Assembly: GCF_015706575.1 (NCBI RefSeq)
Contig: NW_024037072.1
Span: forward strand, 1,741,001 to 1,805,000
Direction of reading: 5' to 3'
DNA from: Patiria miniata
Taxonomy: Eukaryota > Echinodermata > Asteroidea > Valvatida > Asterinidae
Length of the DNA stretch: 64,000 bases
Positions 46,968-58,578 of the stretch are shown here, piece by piece (the stretch's first letter is position 1; each line of letters begins with the position of its first letter). A program made the position numbers and the translations under genes. The notes beneath the pieces are model-generated. The model saw only the letters and a program-made list of their open reading frames with translations. It had not been told where the DNA came from and made no database searches.

Positions 46968-49900
46968 CTAAAAAGGGACAGGTAACAATATAATTGATGA
47001 TTTAATGAAACGCACGTATCCACCAGTATTGGTGCTCGAAGCGCTACATCTTTATTACCCTGCTCATTGGGCCAATGAAGCATTCAAACGACACTCTCAG
47101 CCTCCTACTATATAGGGAGCATACAGCTTGATGCTGCCATTTCGGCGCAAAGCAGCTTAAAATCAGTCACAATAACATCTCTGCCCTTACATGTACCCAT
47201 TTAGTCCTGCGTGGGGAACGTGACAAAGTACCATGCCCAAGGACACACGCACCACAACCCAAAGCTGGACTCGAACCCATAACCTGCAGAATTACCTGTG
47301 CAGATCATGAGTTCATTGCAGCACGAGGTCATGGCACTCCAAGTAAAGAGCGTCGAACTGCAGTAACCTCTGAGCAATTTTGCAAATGTCAGCAGTGAGA
47401 AAAGACTGGAAGCTATCTCGCAAATTACAATAATTTCCTGTTGCACTTTAGACAGTATTGCATCTCTTTGTTTCTTTATTTCTTCAGGTGATTGCATCAT
47501 TATGATGAGGGATAGTAATAATCACGAGTCTCCATGGCGACCATTGTTTTGTTTTGTTTTGATCGCAAAAATACGTATTTTAATATTTTTTGAATGAACA
47601 ATTCGTCACCAACACCACGAAGTAACACCCATCTACATACCAGTAAAAACTAGCAATCGGAGAAAACGGCAACTAAAGTTGAACGCCTTCTAAAACAATA
47701 CTTTGCGTCAAAACGACAGAGTATTTTCAGTTGGGTTTCTCGTTGTGGACACTTGATGAATTGAATTTATTAAATCTGCTGTTTTTCACCCGTTTGTGTA
47801 TTAAATAAACAAGAAATAAGAGAAAAAGATGAGTGTTAGTTCGTGAAACCGAAAAAGCTGCGAAACTGTAAATTTTCGTTTTCACGAAGTAACACTCTTC
47901 AATGTATTTAACACGAGGAAAGTGCAACTTCAGGTCAGCGCGCGCGCGCTCATACAACTTATTACAAGAAAAGTGTTACTTCGTGAAAACGTTTTTGCTC
48001 ACTTATGAGCAGAGTGCGCGCCATGCATTGCAATGGTAAATGGAACTTGAGTGTTACTTCGTGAAAACGAAAATTGTCACTTTTGCGCAAATGTTGCCAT
48101 GGATACTTACGTAATTATTAAAGTAAAGCTCTTGAAGCTTTGAAACTTCGTGCAATGGTAGGCCTTGATGAATAATGTTTAAAAATCAAAAAAACTGAAA
48201 ATCGAAAAAAAATATGGTTTAACCATAATTATAGCTCCACGGTTTAACACGGTAGAGTGTTACTTCGTGGTGTCGGTGACGAATTTTGAACGTAGTATTT
48301 TGGAGTTAAAAGGGATTTAGTCAACTACTAACCAATAATGACAAGTCTTTTCGGTGCTTCTTTTCGGGAAAATTGGGGTCCTTAAATTGTATTTATACTT
48401 GAACAAAATTAAATACATGAATAGAATAAAAACATTAAAAATAGGCTTATTATGTGATTTTGGGGAACTTGTTATCCTGACAAGTTTGACCATTCCATTA
48501 TTGTGTACCGATTTTTTAGTGAATACTGTCAATCATTGTAAACACCCCCTTTTGTCATCTCGCCACGCCCCTCCCCCTCATTATTTTACCCGTTTCCTTA
48601 TAGATGCAAAGTCCTCCATGGTCAGTACAGATTTCCTCTGAGGTAGCCTGGCAGCAATACTCTTGACGTGAGTCTTGACCCAACCAAGACGGGGTTGGAA
48701 GACAGGCTTCATGTGCGTGTTTGTGTTCTTTGAGTTGCGCACAGTCTGAACGGAAGCAAAAAACATAGTGATTGTTATTCATGATTCGTGTAAATATGTA
48801 TAATGTTTACCATTATCGTCGCTGAAGATGATGACAGTTAGTTACAATCGGGAGATCGCATAAACGACGTTAAAACTGCACACCATGCTTTGCCTCTTCC
48901 TGTTTGAGGGGAAGAAGACATCTTTCGAGCTCCAAGTGGCAGTGGGGGAGTCAGGTCGGCGTAGCGGTACTTTCCCCGCCTTCCACCGCTACGACCCGGG
49001 TTCGAATCCCGCCTGGGCCAATATGTGGATTGGGTTTTCAGTCCCTGCCTGATTCCGTGGGTTTTCCCCAGAATATTCTTCTGGGCTTTTCCTCCCACCT
49101 CTAAAACTGTAACTTCTTCTCATTGTCTTCTCTCCATTTATCCATCCTGTTTTTGGCGCTTGCGTTGTTGGATGTGGCTGAAATAAAATAAGTGGAGACG
49201 ATTTGCAAGGGAGGGGCACTTTTGGGCCTTATCATGAAGGTTACACTCGATGCTCATTTCTGCTTTCCTAAAATTGCACGAGGGGTGCACGGGCGTAGGC
49301 CCGCGCCACCCCTAGCCCCCTTTATGCCACTCATCCTATGAACTTATCGTACAAGACAGTACAGTTTACGGATACCATCCTGCCAGTTAATAGAACCAGA
49401 AAAACCTTTATTTTAATGTACTCACAAAGCTGACTCTTGGCTTAATTGATGAGATAGAAACAGTTAACGAGAATAACTTGTATACCCACGCTTTAGCCAC
49501 TAGTATAATTGGTCATAGATTCCCTAGAAACAAAGTAAGTACCCTAACCACACGGAAGAAGTTCCGCATCATTAAAGCCTACGGAACTGTGCATTAAAAA
49601 AAGACGTCCATGCCGCGAACCGTTTGGAAGAGAAGTTGCGGAGAATTATTGCCCGGGAAAAAAAATCGAACAGTCCTAAAACGGGTATTGGGCTGTGCGC
49701 AATTACCCCAAAAACTCAATTTTAAAGCGGTGAATGGGTGGTACCAGATCAACCAACAAACATGATAGAAAAACGAACCATCACAAAACCAAAGGGTGAT
49801 CACAGCCCCATCAGCCCCACAAAAGGATGAAGGAAAATTTAACCAAGTATTCAGGGCAGGCTCGGACTAAGGAAATACACTCAATGAGTCCATTACCGAC

Positions 49901-52900
49901 TCCCATACTCTTCGGACACACCACACCTCCTTCCCTGTCAATTCACATCACCCGAAGGGTATCACCATACAAGGGAGGAAACGAGGTGGCACCTAAGCCT
50001 GCTGCCGAGCACAGCAAAAGAGCCCCGTACCTTTACGAAGACACCACGCGCTCAGCGATTGAGCTATTAGTCGGTTCGAGGTGCATCAACCCGAAAAACA
50101 TGGGGAATTTTCTTTTAAGCATGCTCACACTGATACTCTCTGTCTGACTATTACTGTTAGTATTTAAGCCAACTTTGATATTAAAAAAAAAATCATTTAC
50201 GCAAATTAAAAGAATGGAAATTATTGTGTGGTGGAAATTCACCTTTATAAGGAAGCGCATGTGCCCACAAAATAACATTTCAAGAAAGTTGGATTTCTGA
50301 TCAGAATCTCGGGGGATTTTTGGAGTTATTGTTGGAGCTATTTTCTTGATCTTTAAATTCTTTGGATTTCTGGGATTTTGTTTCAATCTAGGGATTTTTT
50401 TCTTTAATATTAGGATTTCTTCAAGCTTAAATAAAAGTAACGGACACATCTTAAACATTTCCTCCATTGTTGGTCTCACCAGTTGGGACTCTAAAATGGC
50501 ATAATAAATTTGGGAGTTCACAAAGTGTTTCTATGGATTATGCGTTGTTTTATTGTGTTGTCAAGGTAACCCGCTGCATTCATCTACAGCATATGATTTT
50601 AGGGACTCCCTTTTCCCGCCTATTCAGCCTTGCACAATCAACGACAACCCCATCTCATTTTCACACGTTCTTGTCTCATAAAAACAAGGACCCACCCAAT
50701 CAATACATTACATCGTTTGTTGCTTAGTTACGGGAGACAGTTCTTTAAAAAAAAAATGATGGTCATTATCTACCTAAACCGGAGACCTGAACTCATAACG
50801 AACTTATAATGGACGGGTAACGGGCTCGTACTTCTGATATCTCATTGGTTGCTGGGCGTCTAGGCTCTGCCGCCTTCCCTATAGTTTGATTGGCCCATTT
50901 CTCCTGCACACTATGCGTCATGCTTTAATCAAACATCGCCCAATTGATAGGCCCTACGCGTTGATACTTCAATTAGATTGACCCCTACGTCATAGGTCAA
51001 TTTGACAATCGACGCGCTGGCTGGTGTTATTATGAAAATCAGTCTCCATGCATGAAAATCGCAATCCTTTTTCCCTTTTATTGAGTAAACACTTTCACGT
51101 GACCGGTCAACTCCTAATTATCTTCACTTAGGCATGCGCAATACTACCAATGAGTCCGCATTTTATCGAAACACAAATTCACGCTCAGACTTTAAATGGC
51201 CCGCCTGGTCCGCCATTTTTAGACTTATGAGTACCTTGCTCTGGCCTTCACTGTCTTCTGTTTTCTGGGCAATGGCGTCGGTAGAGGGCGGGAGATGTAC
51301 AGTTAATCTTATTTTGCCAGTACAGCGACGACGCTCCTTGTCATTGCCTTCCGGCTCTTTCTTCTTCACGGTTTTGACATTGGGTCCGAGCAAGAAAATG
51401 CGAAGAGGTTGAGCGTACGGGCTCTTCAAATCGTTTCCTGATTTTATTAAATAAAAAAAATAAAAATATAGTAAAAGAATACTTTTTTTCCCCCGAGAAA
51501 CATTACGATTGATTATAACTTTATTTGTCTTAATAAACAGTACAAAATGAGACCCCCGAAAAACAAATAGTTCAGTGGCAAAGGCAGTTTGCAAATACAC
51601 AATCAGCTCAAGAAAATGGGCCGTTGATAAAGAAAATGGACATTTTATGGACAATTTATGTCAGAATCGTCCTTTTTAATGATTGCATCAGCTAACTTTG
51701 CCGTAAGTTTCAGTCAACGTTACCTTGGTTACTAGCCTGTAGCTTCTCTAGATGCCTCGCCAATTGCTTCTCAGTCAGTCCAATCAGTCTAGCTCCGGCC
51801 GCATAGTGCATGACCACGTGCGGCGCATTCACACGCCGGTACTTGTTTTTGTAATACCTGAAATCGTTTAATTAAATGCACCTGTCATTCTGATCACATC
51901 AAGAAATGAAATAACAGTTGACAGGAAACAACTATAGTTTGCTTTACAAAAAAACGTTAGATCGACGATTGTGTTTTGCAAGAATGAGTTAATTTACAGG
52001 GTGAGTAAAAAAAACACCCGAAACCCAAATGGCATCAGGACCAATTTTTGAATGAAATTGTGCCTGCAGCACTTTCAAAATGTAGGATATAAAAGCCCAA
52101 TCAATGAGCTTTCTTTTAGTACAAGAATCATTCAAATCACTCATGCACTTTTTAAGTTACAGAAATTTAAACACAAACAATTTAAAAAGTTTACTTAAAA
52201 ACTGTGACCAGAAGGCCTTCAATTTCAATAATGACAGATAGAATGTTCCATTCCATTCGGCTTCGCCTCGTGGAATGGAACATTCCATCGGTCACCTCCT
52301 GAAGTATTCTTTCTATTGCACGAATATGAAACATTCAATATTGTTGTATACAACGCCTGAATAATTAGTCGTCATCTGATTGGTCAGAGCCACCAATCGC
52401 GTGACCATGCAATGGACCACCAAGTTCTATTCACCGTGGAATAGAACTTCTATTTTTGCAGTGCGGGTTGGGACAACTTCGTCCCCAGTGCTTACTTTAT
52501 TTCCAACGTTGTTTTCAATAGTAAACCCTGGATAGGAAACTTCCTTCCTGCATCCTGATTCGATACCGCAATTGGCTAGAAATTGATTTATATCGAGCAC
52601 TTGGTGTTGTTATTCACAACGCGCAGTACGTGTTTTCGCGATCATTCGTCCACGCCTTCTCGAAAATATTCATATCCTTTCCAGTTTGTTAATATTAATA
52701 TGAAATGTGATACTGCATGTTGTCTCGTTAAGATCGTAACAGTTAAATTAAAATAAAATCATGTTTTCGTAACTCACGCCATGCTCGCGCTGCGACGAAT
52801 TGATTCTGTTTTTACCAGGCAGGTACCAAACTACTCCTAATTTGCATACGTGTTCAAAAATCTTGCACATGCAAATGATCCAATACCAGGGTGAGAGAGC

Positions 52901-55452
52901 AGGTAGTGGTGGGCGCGTACTGCTCGATACCCTGGGGACGAGGTTGGGGTTGGGAGGACTCTTGAATGACATGTGATTGAATCTTAGTTTGGGACATTAT
53001 TTGTCCTCAGTGACTCAGCCAGTCAGTCAGTTATTCAGTCGTTCAGTCAGTCAATTTGGGACAGTGACTCAGTCTGTCATGTGACAATATGCTGGCATTT
53101 CGGGTCCACCGATAGGACGGATTGAAGCTAATTGTAATACAAACCCAACAATTTCATCCATGGCTTTAAGAGCAGATGACCTCATGAATTGTGTGAGTGC
53201 ATCAAAGAGAATGTGTCCTCTACCAGCTGCTGGTGACCCCAGCACGGAACCCTCTTCGTGCTTCGAGGCTAAAGGTCAGGAGAAAGGTCAAGGTGAAGAC
53301 GGGTAGATAAGTTGAGATTAACGATGAATTGTCATCTTCTTCTATGAAACCAAAAGTTACCATTGTACCGTCAATGTTTAACTGATTGTCCATCAATTTA
53401 TGAATTGATTGAAGTAAAGTGTTAAGATGCTGTACTGCCGTTGTTATCGCATCAGGCAATTTAATCTACTTTTGATCTGATTATTTTATAGTTTCGGAGT
53501 TAAACTTTTTCCAATTGTAACCTCGATTACATTGGTAATTACATCGTCATCGGGGAACTTACCAAACATTTCCAGAAACTTTTCTGTATTGGTCATCATG
53601 TTCAAGAATTCTTCAAAGTCAATTTCACCACTACCTACGACCGTGAGCAGTGGAAAGAAAAGAAAATGGTATCGTGTGAGGGCCTTAGGACTGATAAAAC
53701 TCAGACTAGAAATCGTATTGTTTTATGTCTCTGAGAATCATAAAAAACGATGAGACATAATTTATTTTAAAATCCTATTTAAAATTGAGTTGCGAAATGG
53801 ATTTCTGTCCCTTTTAACCACAATGCACTCAATGGTTTGAAACCGCTAGATTAAATTTTAAGTCTCACAAACTTAACATCTTACCCTATGTTAATCCTTC
53901 GATCGATTGGCAAGAGCGTTGTGCTAGCTATTGTGCGGCTGTTCCATGACAGTTATCCTGACCAGCTAACACAATGCATTCGCCACTGATGGGGGCCTCC
54001 GTGATAGAAATGATAGCGTGCCCGGATTGCTAGTGTATTAGAATGCGTTAGGGAAGTGTGTAGTTTACTTGTGTTTAGAGGTTGAGTTTAGGCTCAAAAG
54101 ATTTGGCATCAGTAGAATGTTCAACTTACCATCCTTATCTATTGCTTGCAGAACTTCCTTAATCTCATCCACAGAAAGATGAATATCTACAGAACTCAAA
54201 GCTTCGGTTAACTCTTCCGCGTCTATGGTGCCACCACCGTTACTGTCAAAAAGGTCAAATGCTTCCTTGAAAGCTAGCAAATGGAGAAAACAAGACAAAA
54301 ATTGTTATAACGACAGCTAAAGATGAGAAATAAACTCATTTCAGGTTGTAGAAAAAAGCTTGAAAGCTAGAACAGAAAGCCCCCCTTAAAGCTATGATAG
54401 GAGAAAATATAATGATATAATTATACTGTATAATTTTCTGGGGAAACCTTCATAACAATCATAAATAATAGTTTCTGTCGCACTTTATTATGATGTAACG
54501 AATTTGCATGGAACCAAAAAAAAGCTATGATGCTAACATGCGAACCTTCTTTCTGTTCGTTTGTGAGGGCGGGCTCGGGTTCTTTCGTTTTTGGTGCAGT
54601 GCTAGCTCGACGAGTCTGTTGGGCAGCTGACATGAACGCTGGTTTGGGTGGGGCAGGCAAAGTGCTGTTTCGTCGCACACTCATCCGTCTCTGTTGGTTA
54701 GTGATGGTGGAAAACTCTGGTTGTGTACTCGGGCGACGAACCTGTTCAAAAAATCACAACCTTTTATATATCCTTTCAAAATGTATATTACCCGCGACGT
54801 CATTAATTTCTATTTAATACAAACATGTAGAATTTAATATGATTTTTTTTTATGTTCATACTTCAGTTTAAAGTCTTCAAAATAAATCCAAGAAAATCTG
54901 AAAACTATGAAACTGTTTAATACAAGAATATAAAATAAGAGAATATTGTAAACAATTTAGAAAACTAGAGGTTTGGGTTTGTCATTCTAACAAATGCAGG
55001 GTTATGAGGCTGAGAACTATTTCATTTGGCATTGTCTAACTCAGATGTATGTTTAACCAAACAGCAGGAAGAGTATGAAATTCAAAAATCTTGATTTAAG
55101 TTGTTTATTTTAACAAAATATAACAATGCCCCTAGTCAGTTTGCCATTGTGGTTTCATTAGGAAATAACGTACTTGTAAGTTGATGCTTCCACGTCTCTT
55201 GCGTGCATTACCAGTCAGTTTGCCCTCATCCTGTTTAGCGGGTGTGGCACTTCGTGTCTGCCGATCACCCGGTGCAGCTGCATCTCTTTGCTCTGAGCGT
55301 TTCCTACCAAGCAACCGTGGATTGGAAAGTTTGGGTCGGCTACTCGTCTTGCTCGTTATTTCTTCATCTTCTGGAATCTCTTCGATGACATCGCTCTGTA
55401 GTCGCACTCTCCCAGATTCTACGGCCCCACTTCGCGCTATCGCATCCTCCAT
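46797..55452 (-). CDS. EFCAB3: EFCAB3/SPATA21-type EF-hand protein
   Basis: Nine coding exons: 55452-55174, 54741-54546, 54273-54130, 53634-53563, 53226-53145, 51857-51724, 51437-51235, 48745-48590 and 46967-46797. All have GT-AG borders, and the phases chain to 1437 nt, or 478 residues. Residues 1-158 are low-complexity and basic, with five RRxS motifs. Two EF-hands follow: DSNGGGTIDAEE (about 168-179) and DKDGSGEIDFEE (about 204-215). The remaining 260 residues match human EFCAB3 as I recall it: ILFDALTQFMRSSALKAMDE versus [20 protein letters not shown], then LHRL-like repeats, NDLKSPYAQPLRIFLLGPNV versus SDSPYSKIPIFPLFPNV, and MEDFASIRKR. It is probably a calcium sensor. Mammalian relatives are testis or sperm proteins, so a ciliary or sperm role is likely but inferred. 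The first EF loop has Gly at position 5, where a side-chain ligand is usual. Exon 5 could start 3 nt earlier at a tandem CAGCAG acceptor. Confidence 0.88.
47030..47345 (-). mobile_element. SINE in the last intron of the EFCAB3-like gene
   Basis: On the minus strand, a B box (GGGTTCGAGTCCAGC) is followed by the core GTCCTTGGGCATGGTACTTT...GGACTAAATGGGTAC and a tail with GTAATAAAGATGTAGCGCTT. Same core as the SINE at 39855-40118, but with a different tRNA-like head and tail. Confidence 0.7.
48590..48745 (-). CDS. EFCAB3: EFCAB3-like coding exon 8
   Basis: 52 codons, acceptor CCGTTCAG, donor GTAAAA. Encodes HMKPVFQPRLGWVKTHVKSI and SVLTMEDFASIRKR. Reading through the donor would end the protein after two more residues, so intron retention would give a shorter form. 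Confidence 0.82.
48944..49192 (+). mobile_element. tRNA-derived SINE, second family
   Basis: The head has GGTCGGCGTAGCGGTAC (A-box region) and the B box GGTTCGAATCCCGCCTGG. The body runs GTGGATTGGGTTTTCAGTCC...GTGGGTTTTCCCC, and the tail is AAATAAAATAA. It lies in an EFCAB3-like intron on the opposite strand. AAGTGG flanks both ends as a possible short target duplication. Confidence 0.75.
49260..51130. other. Rest of EFCAB3-like intron 7
   Basis: No exon is needed here by phase. 50.82-51.05 kb has several CCAAT/ATTGG words and CpGs and could contain an internal promoter, without proof. The 162-codon minus-strand frame at 50033-50521 is AT-rich and low-complexity. Confidence 0.5.
51235..51437 (-). 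CDS. EFCAB3: EFCAB3-like coding exon 7
   Basis: 203 nt, acceptor AAATCAG, donor GTACTC (weak). Encodes GNDLKSPYAQPLRIFLLGPN, then a lysine/glutamate-rich insert (VKKKEPEGNDKERRRC) and LTVHLPPST. The insert is not in the human sequence as I recall it. Confidence 0.82.
51724..51857 (-). CDS. EFCAB3: EFCAB3-like coding exon 6
   Basis: 134 nt, acceptor ATTTCAG, donor GTAACG. Encodes YYKNKYRRVNAPHVV, AGARLIGLTEKQLARHL and EKLQASNQ, matching the helical region of EFCAB3 that ends LFKFLEELKR. Confidence 0.88.
52241..52449. repeat. Pair of hairpins in an EFCAB3-like intron
   Basis: GAATGTTCCATTCCA (52241-52255) is perfectly inverted at 52271-52285 around TTCGGCTTCGCCTCG. AAGTTCTATTC (52422-52432) is inverted at 52439-52449. 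They are probably parts of a decayed foldback element. Confidence 0.7.
52985..53060 (+). repeat. CAGT-type microsatellite
   Basis: Repeated CAGTCAGTCAGT words, broken. A similar array is at 34045-34080. Confidence 0.7.
53145..53226 (-). CDS. EFCAB3: EFCAB3-like coding exon 5
   Basis: 82 nt, tandem acceptor CAGCAG, donor GTTTGT. Encodes AGRGHILFDALTQFMRSSAL and KAMDEIVG, a segment conserved in EFCAB3 after the EF-hands. Confidence 0.82.
53563..53634 (-). CDS. EFCAB3: EFCAB3-like coding exon 4, EF-hand 2
   Basis: 72 nt, acceptor GTCGTAG, donor GTAAGT. Completes the canonical loop DKDGSGEIDFEE and adds FLNMMTNTEKFLEMF. Phase 1. Confidence 0.92.
54130..54273 (-). CDS. EFCAB3: EFCAB3-like coding exon 3, EF-hand 1
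   Basis: Acceptor TTGCTAG, donor GTAAGT. Encodes AFKEAFDLFDSNGGGTIDAE and then HLSVDEIKEVLQAIDKD. The exon border splits the second EF loop after Asp-Lys-Asp plus one base. Confidence 0.92.
54546..54741 (-). CDS. EFCAB3: EFCAB3-like coding exon 2
   Basis: Acceptor TTGAACAG, donor GTTCGC (weak), phase 1. Encodes VRRPST..., QRRMSVRRNS and TRRASTAPK, then ALTNEQKE, the centrin-like lead into the first EF-hand. Confidence 0.85.
55174..55452 (-). CDS. EFCAB3: EFCAB3-like coding exon 1
   Basis: 93 codons from ATG (GGAAATGGAGG, A at -1, G at -4; a moderate start context) to donor CAA/GTACGT, phase 0. Acidic first third (EEIPEDEE), then basic and Ser/Thr-rich, with RKRRGS near residues 84-89. Predicted disordered. 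Confidence 0.85.
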
Positions 55453-55686
55453 TTCCCCCCAGAATTTAATAAGGACAATGAACGTTTAAAAAAATATATG
55501 ACCGTGTTACTTATGATGCAACACAAGAGCCCCCATCACGTTAATTGCCATGACCCCAGTGCCGGCGGATGGTACTGGTGCAAATAACCGGACTCTCGAT
55601 TTCTTATCTTCTGCATTAGCTAAAACAATGACTTTGATGCCACCATGCCAACGAGGGACTTTGCGCGTTAATTCGCATTATTTTCG

Positions 55687-55769
55687 TGACGTCATAATTC
55701 ATTCTTTACTGCGTTTTCGCGCCTTTGTGAACGCGTCACGCGTCCGTCCACCAAACAACGCGCATGCGT
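55687..55769. promoter_or_regulatory. Candidate EFCAB3 promoter sites: CRE, E2F-like, NRF1-like
   Basis: Perfect CRE TGACGTCA at 55687-55694, TTTTCGCGCC at 55714-55723 and GCGCATGCGT at 55760-55769, in a CpG-rich patch 235-320 bp upstream of the EFCAB3-like ATG. The cluster fits a promoter. CRE and NRF1 sites are common in germline and ciliary genes. Confidence 0.5.
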
Positions 55770-57810
55770 GCAAAACGCTGTAACGGTGCAAAAAAAAAAT
55801 CCTTTTTCAGTGTGATATCTTTTTTGAAACCGAAGTGGTCACTCCCATAGAACTTGTGCGTAGCAGCCATCTTAAGGGGCAGTAGCTTTACTTTGCTGGG
55901 ATTTGCATGAGTGAACCTTTTGTGTAATATATTTGTTGTTACTGAATTAAATTAACAAAAGGGGCCCTCTAAGTTGGCCTTAAAAGCTGGCTTGATGCGG
56001 CCCGCTTGGTGCACCAACTCTCAAGTTGGATTTGGTGAATGGATCTTTTCATCTTGATGATGAACTGATGAAACCTTCATAATTAAAACTGAAATCAGTT
56101 ATTGACAAAACAACTTTAAAAGAAAAATAGAACGATGTCGGCAGGACGCTGAAGTTCCCTGATCATTATTGTTTCCAAATTGTCCACTCTTATGAGATCG
56201 GTATTGTGGAAATCAACCCGTCATCCTTTTTTCCAGTTTATAGTAATGTCTGCACTTATAATAAGCCGGTAAGATAAATTGCTAAAGTTTTTCAATTCTA
56301 AATAATGATAAACGGTAGCCCGTGAAATTTGGATTTCATTTTTTTCGGATTATTATTCATTCACGGTCAAAACCTGGACAGAAAAACTGGGGTTATCAAA
56401 GGATTCAAATCTGCATACGGGAAGTTACAGAGTTCCACCCCCCCCCCAAAAAAAAAAGCACATCAGTATTGTCGCAGCCCAGTAATGGTATTTCAGCCTG
56501 CATGGGGATCACCTTCCTCCACTATCAGAACACCTGGTGAATTGAATAATTTAGTTTGCTGATTTCAAGGAATACACACGCTACTGATCTTTGTTTCCCT
56601 TAGTCCAAAGTCAAAGGCATGTATTTCCATCAGCTTACGTCTCTCATGTATAGTCAGTTTTTGGCCTTCTCCATCTGCTCTCAATGCAATGCCAGAGAAA
56701 TTTGAGAAGGAAAAAACGTGCAACCCCCCCCCCCCCCTCCTAAAAAAATTTAAAAAAACAATCCTCGTCCGTCGTGCGCCGGTTGCGCTATGGGCCTTTA
56801 TTCACGAGTCGGCCATGTTGAATTGAAAGTGAGGAAAAATCTTCTTTTTTGGAACTTGCGAATAGAAATGAAAGTACATAACTAAATAATTAAAGTCCGC
56901 TTATTAATGAATAATTTAAATTTGCAATTAAACATTCCCTAATGTTTTAAGCCAGATTTATAAAAAAAAAATGAAAGAAAAAGGTAAGGCTGCATAAATA
57001 GTCTGGCGCCATCCCATTCAACAGTAAATATTTGATGAAAGACATTCAGGGAACACGACAAAAATGGCTTGAATAAGACGTCACTTCGTGGTGAGAAAGC
57101 CAATAACACCTAGTTTTCAGGATTTCCTTGCTACTTTGCATAATTACCAATATTTCTTAAATTCTGCTGATGAGTGCCTTACGGTACGAAACAGTCTGTC
57201 CAGAAGAGAAATATGCCAAAGTTCGATCAGCTCATATTCTGAATTTATTGCATGATTATAGCTCTACAGAGATGTATCGAGCACTGTGAATTGTGATAAA
57301 AGACGATTTCATGGATAATATTTTTACTATATATTTTTTTCGGAGGGGGGGGAATCGGAATTGTAGTATGTGGAAAAATGAACAATTTGCAATAAACACC
57401 ATATAGACAGAAAGGTGAAACACTAATTGGGTCAAGCTTGTCATAGCGATTCCGACACCGAGACTTAACACCTAAACAATATTATAAATATCACATCAAA
57501 ACATGTATGTAATATTTTTTTTGTTTTTATTGGACCTTCCAATTCTGGGCATTTTGGATGAAATTGGGCTCGAAAGTGGCACCATTTTGCAATGTTGTGG
57601 AGGGATCGTTTTTCAAGATTAGGCTACTTTTCCCCTTTGGGAACTTAGGGGTCGTCTTCTTTGGGTGAGAATTACTCGAAAAGGTTTTCGCCAAAACAAA
57701 ATTAAACATGCAAAAAATAGCACTTCACTGATCGGCTTTAAATCATGGATTCGTGTTAATTGGCGACTGACAAATTTCAAGTTGGGGGAGACTGGGGGGT
57801 TGATGGGCGC

Positions 57811-57851
<41 letters not shown>

Positions 57852-58494
57852 CCATCCCACACACCCGTACTACGCGGCCGCCCTATAAGCTATGGCTGCA
57901 TCCGAATCAACTGCCTAGAGCTAGGTCTAGGTAGGTCTGTGCCCTTTGAAAATACGCGGAGATGCGCTGACAATAGACGTAGCCGTAGCTCTGGAAGCCC
58001 GTTTCGGACACGGCCTAAGTAAGGCCTTTTTTCTAGAACACACATTAATACATTCCGCCAGAGCGCCCTCAATAGCCGACTTTGTTAGAATGTAATATAC
58101 GACTGTTTTCTTATGGTGCAGTACATGCATCATTGCTTCCGATGGGAATCAATGCTTAAACATTGTGCGGGTTTGTATTTAGTCACGGAACAGCCGTTGG
58201 ATACAGTGTTAAATTCCCGCGAAAAGTTAGATTGCCGCGTACCCACCAGCTGCATGACGACCTCTATAGCACAAAGTGATAAGATTAGAGTGGCGTGAAC
58301 TTTAGATATTAGTTTTTCGCTGCAGATTGTAACCTTTTTTGCCGATTCTGTTGCTGTTTATTGTCATAGGAAACACACAGACACCTTTAGCAAGCTGTAC
58401 TTGTAAATCGTCCTCAAATTCGCGGTAAGTTTTGATCTGGTTTGTGTGCATAGTTTTCATGATGAACTTCAACATGTCAATGCATGTTCAACAT

Positions 58495-58578
58495 TAGCCC
58501 GACTGCGTCTGGCCGTACAGTACTATCGCAAGCTCTGTAGTACGAGCTTGCGATGTACGGCCAGACGCAGTCGGGCTA
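58495..58578. mobile_element. 84 bp MITE with perfect 9 bp target duplication
   Basis: The terminal 25 bp arms (TAGCCCGACTGCGTCTGG... and its inverse) pair perfectly. Ten more inner bases pair after a 6 nt bulge, with an 8 nt loop. GTTCAACAT lies directly on both sides (58486-58494 and 58579-58587). Nine-base duplications suggest a Mutator-type transposase. The perfect arms imply a recent insertion. Confidence 0.92.

Noticed and set aside
47201-47500. Minus-strand exon starting MMQSPEEIKKQRDAI
   Set aside because: It runs straight into a SINE, has no fitting acceptor, and EFCAB3-like exons 8 and 9 join in phase without it.
48555-48782. Alternative frame of EFCAB3-like exon 8 (Cys-rich)
   Set aside because: It fits only if exon 7 is skipped. 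With exon 7 the other frame is in phase and matches the family.
50033-50521. 162-codon minus-strand gene
   Set aside because: Low-complexity, AT-driven codons (repeated GGATTTTT words), inside an EFCAB3-like intron, no family motif and no splice need.
53220-53459. Extra minus-strand EFCAB3-like exon (MPDAITTAVQHLN...)
   Set aside because: No acceptor in phase, and the neighbouring exons join without it.
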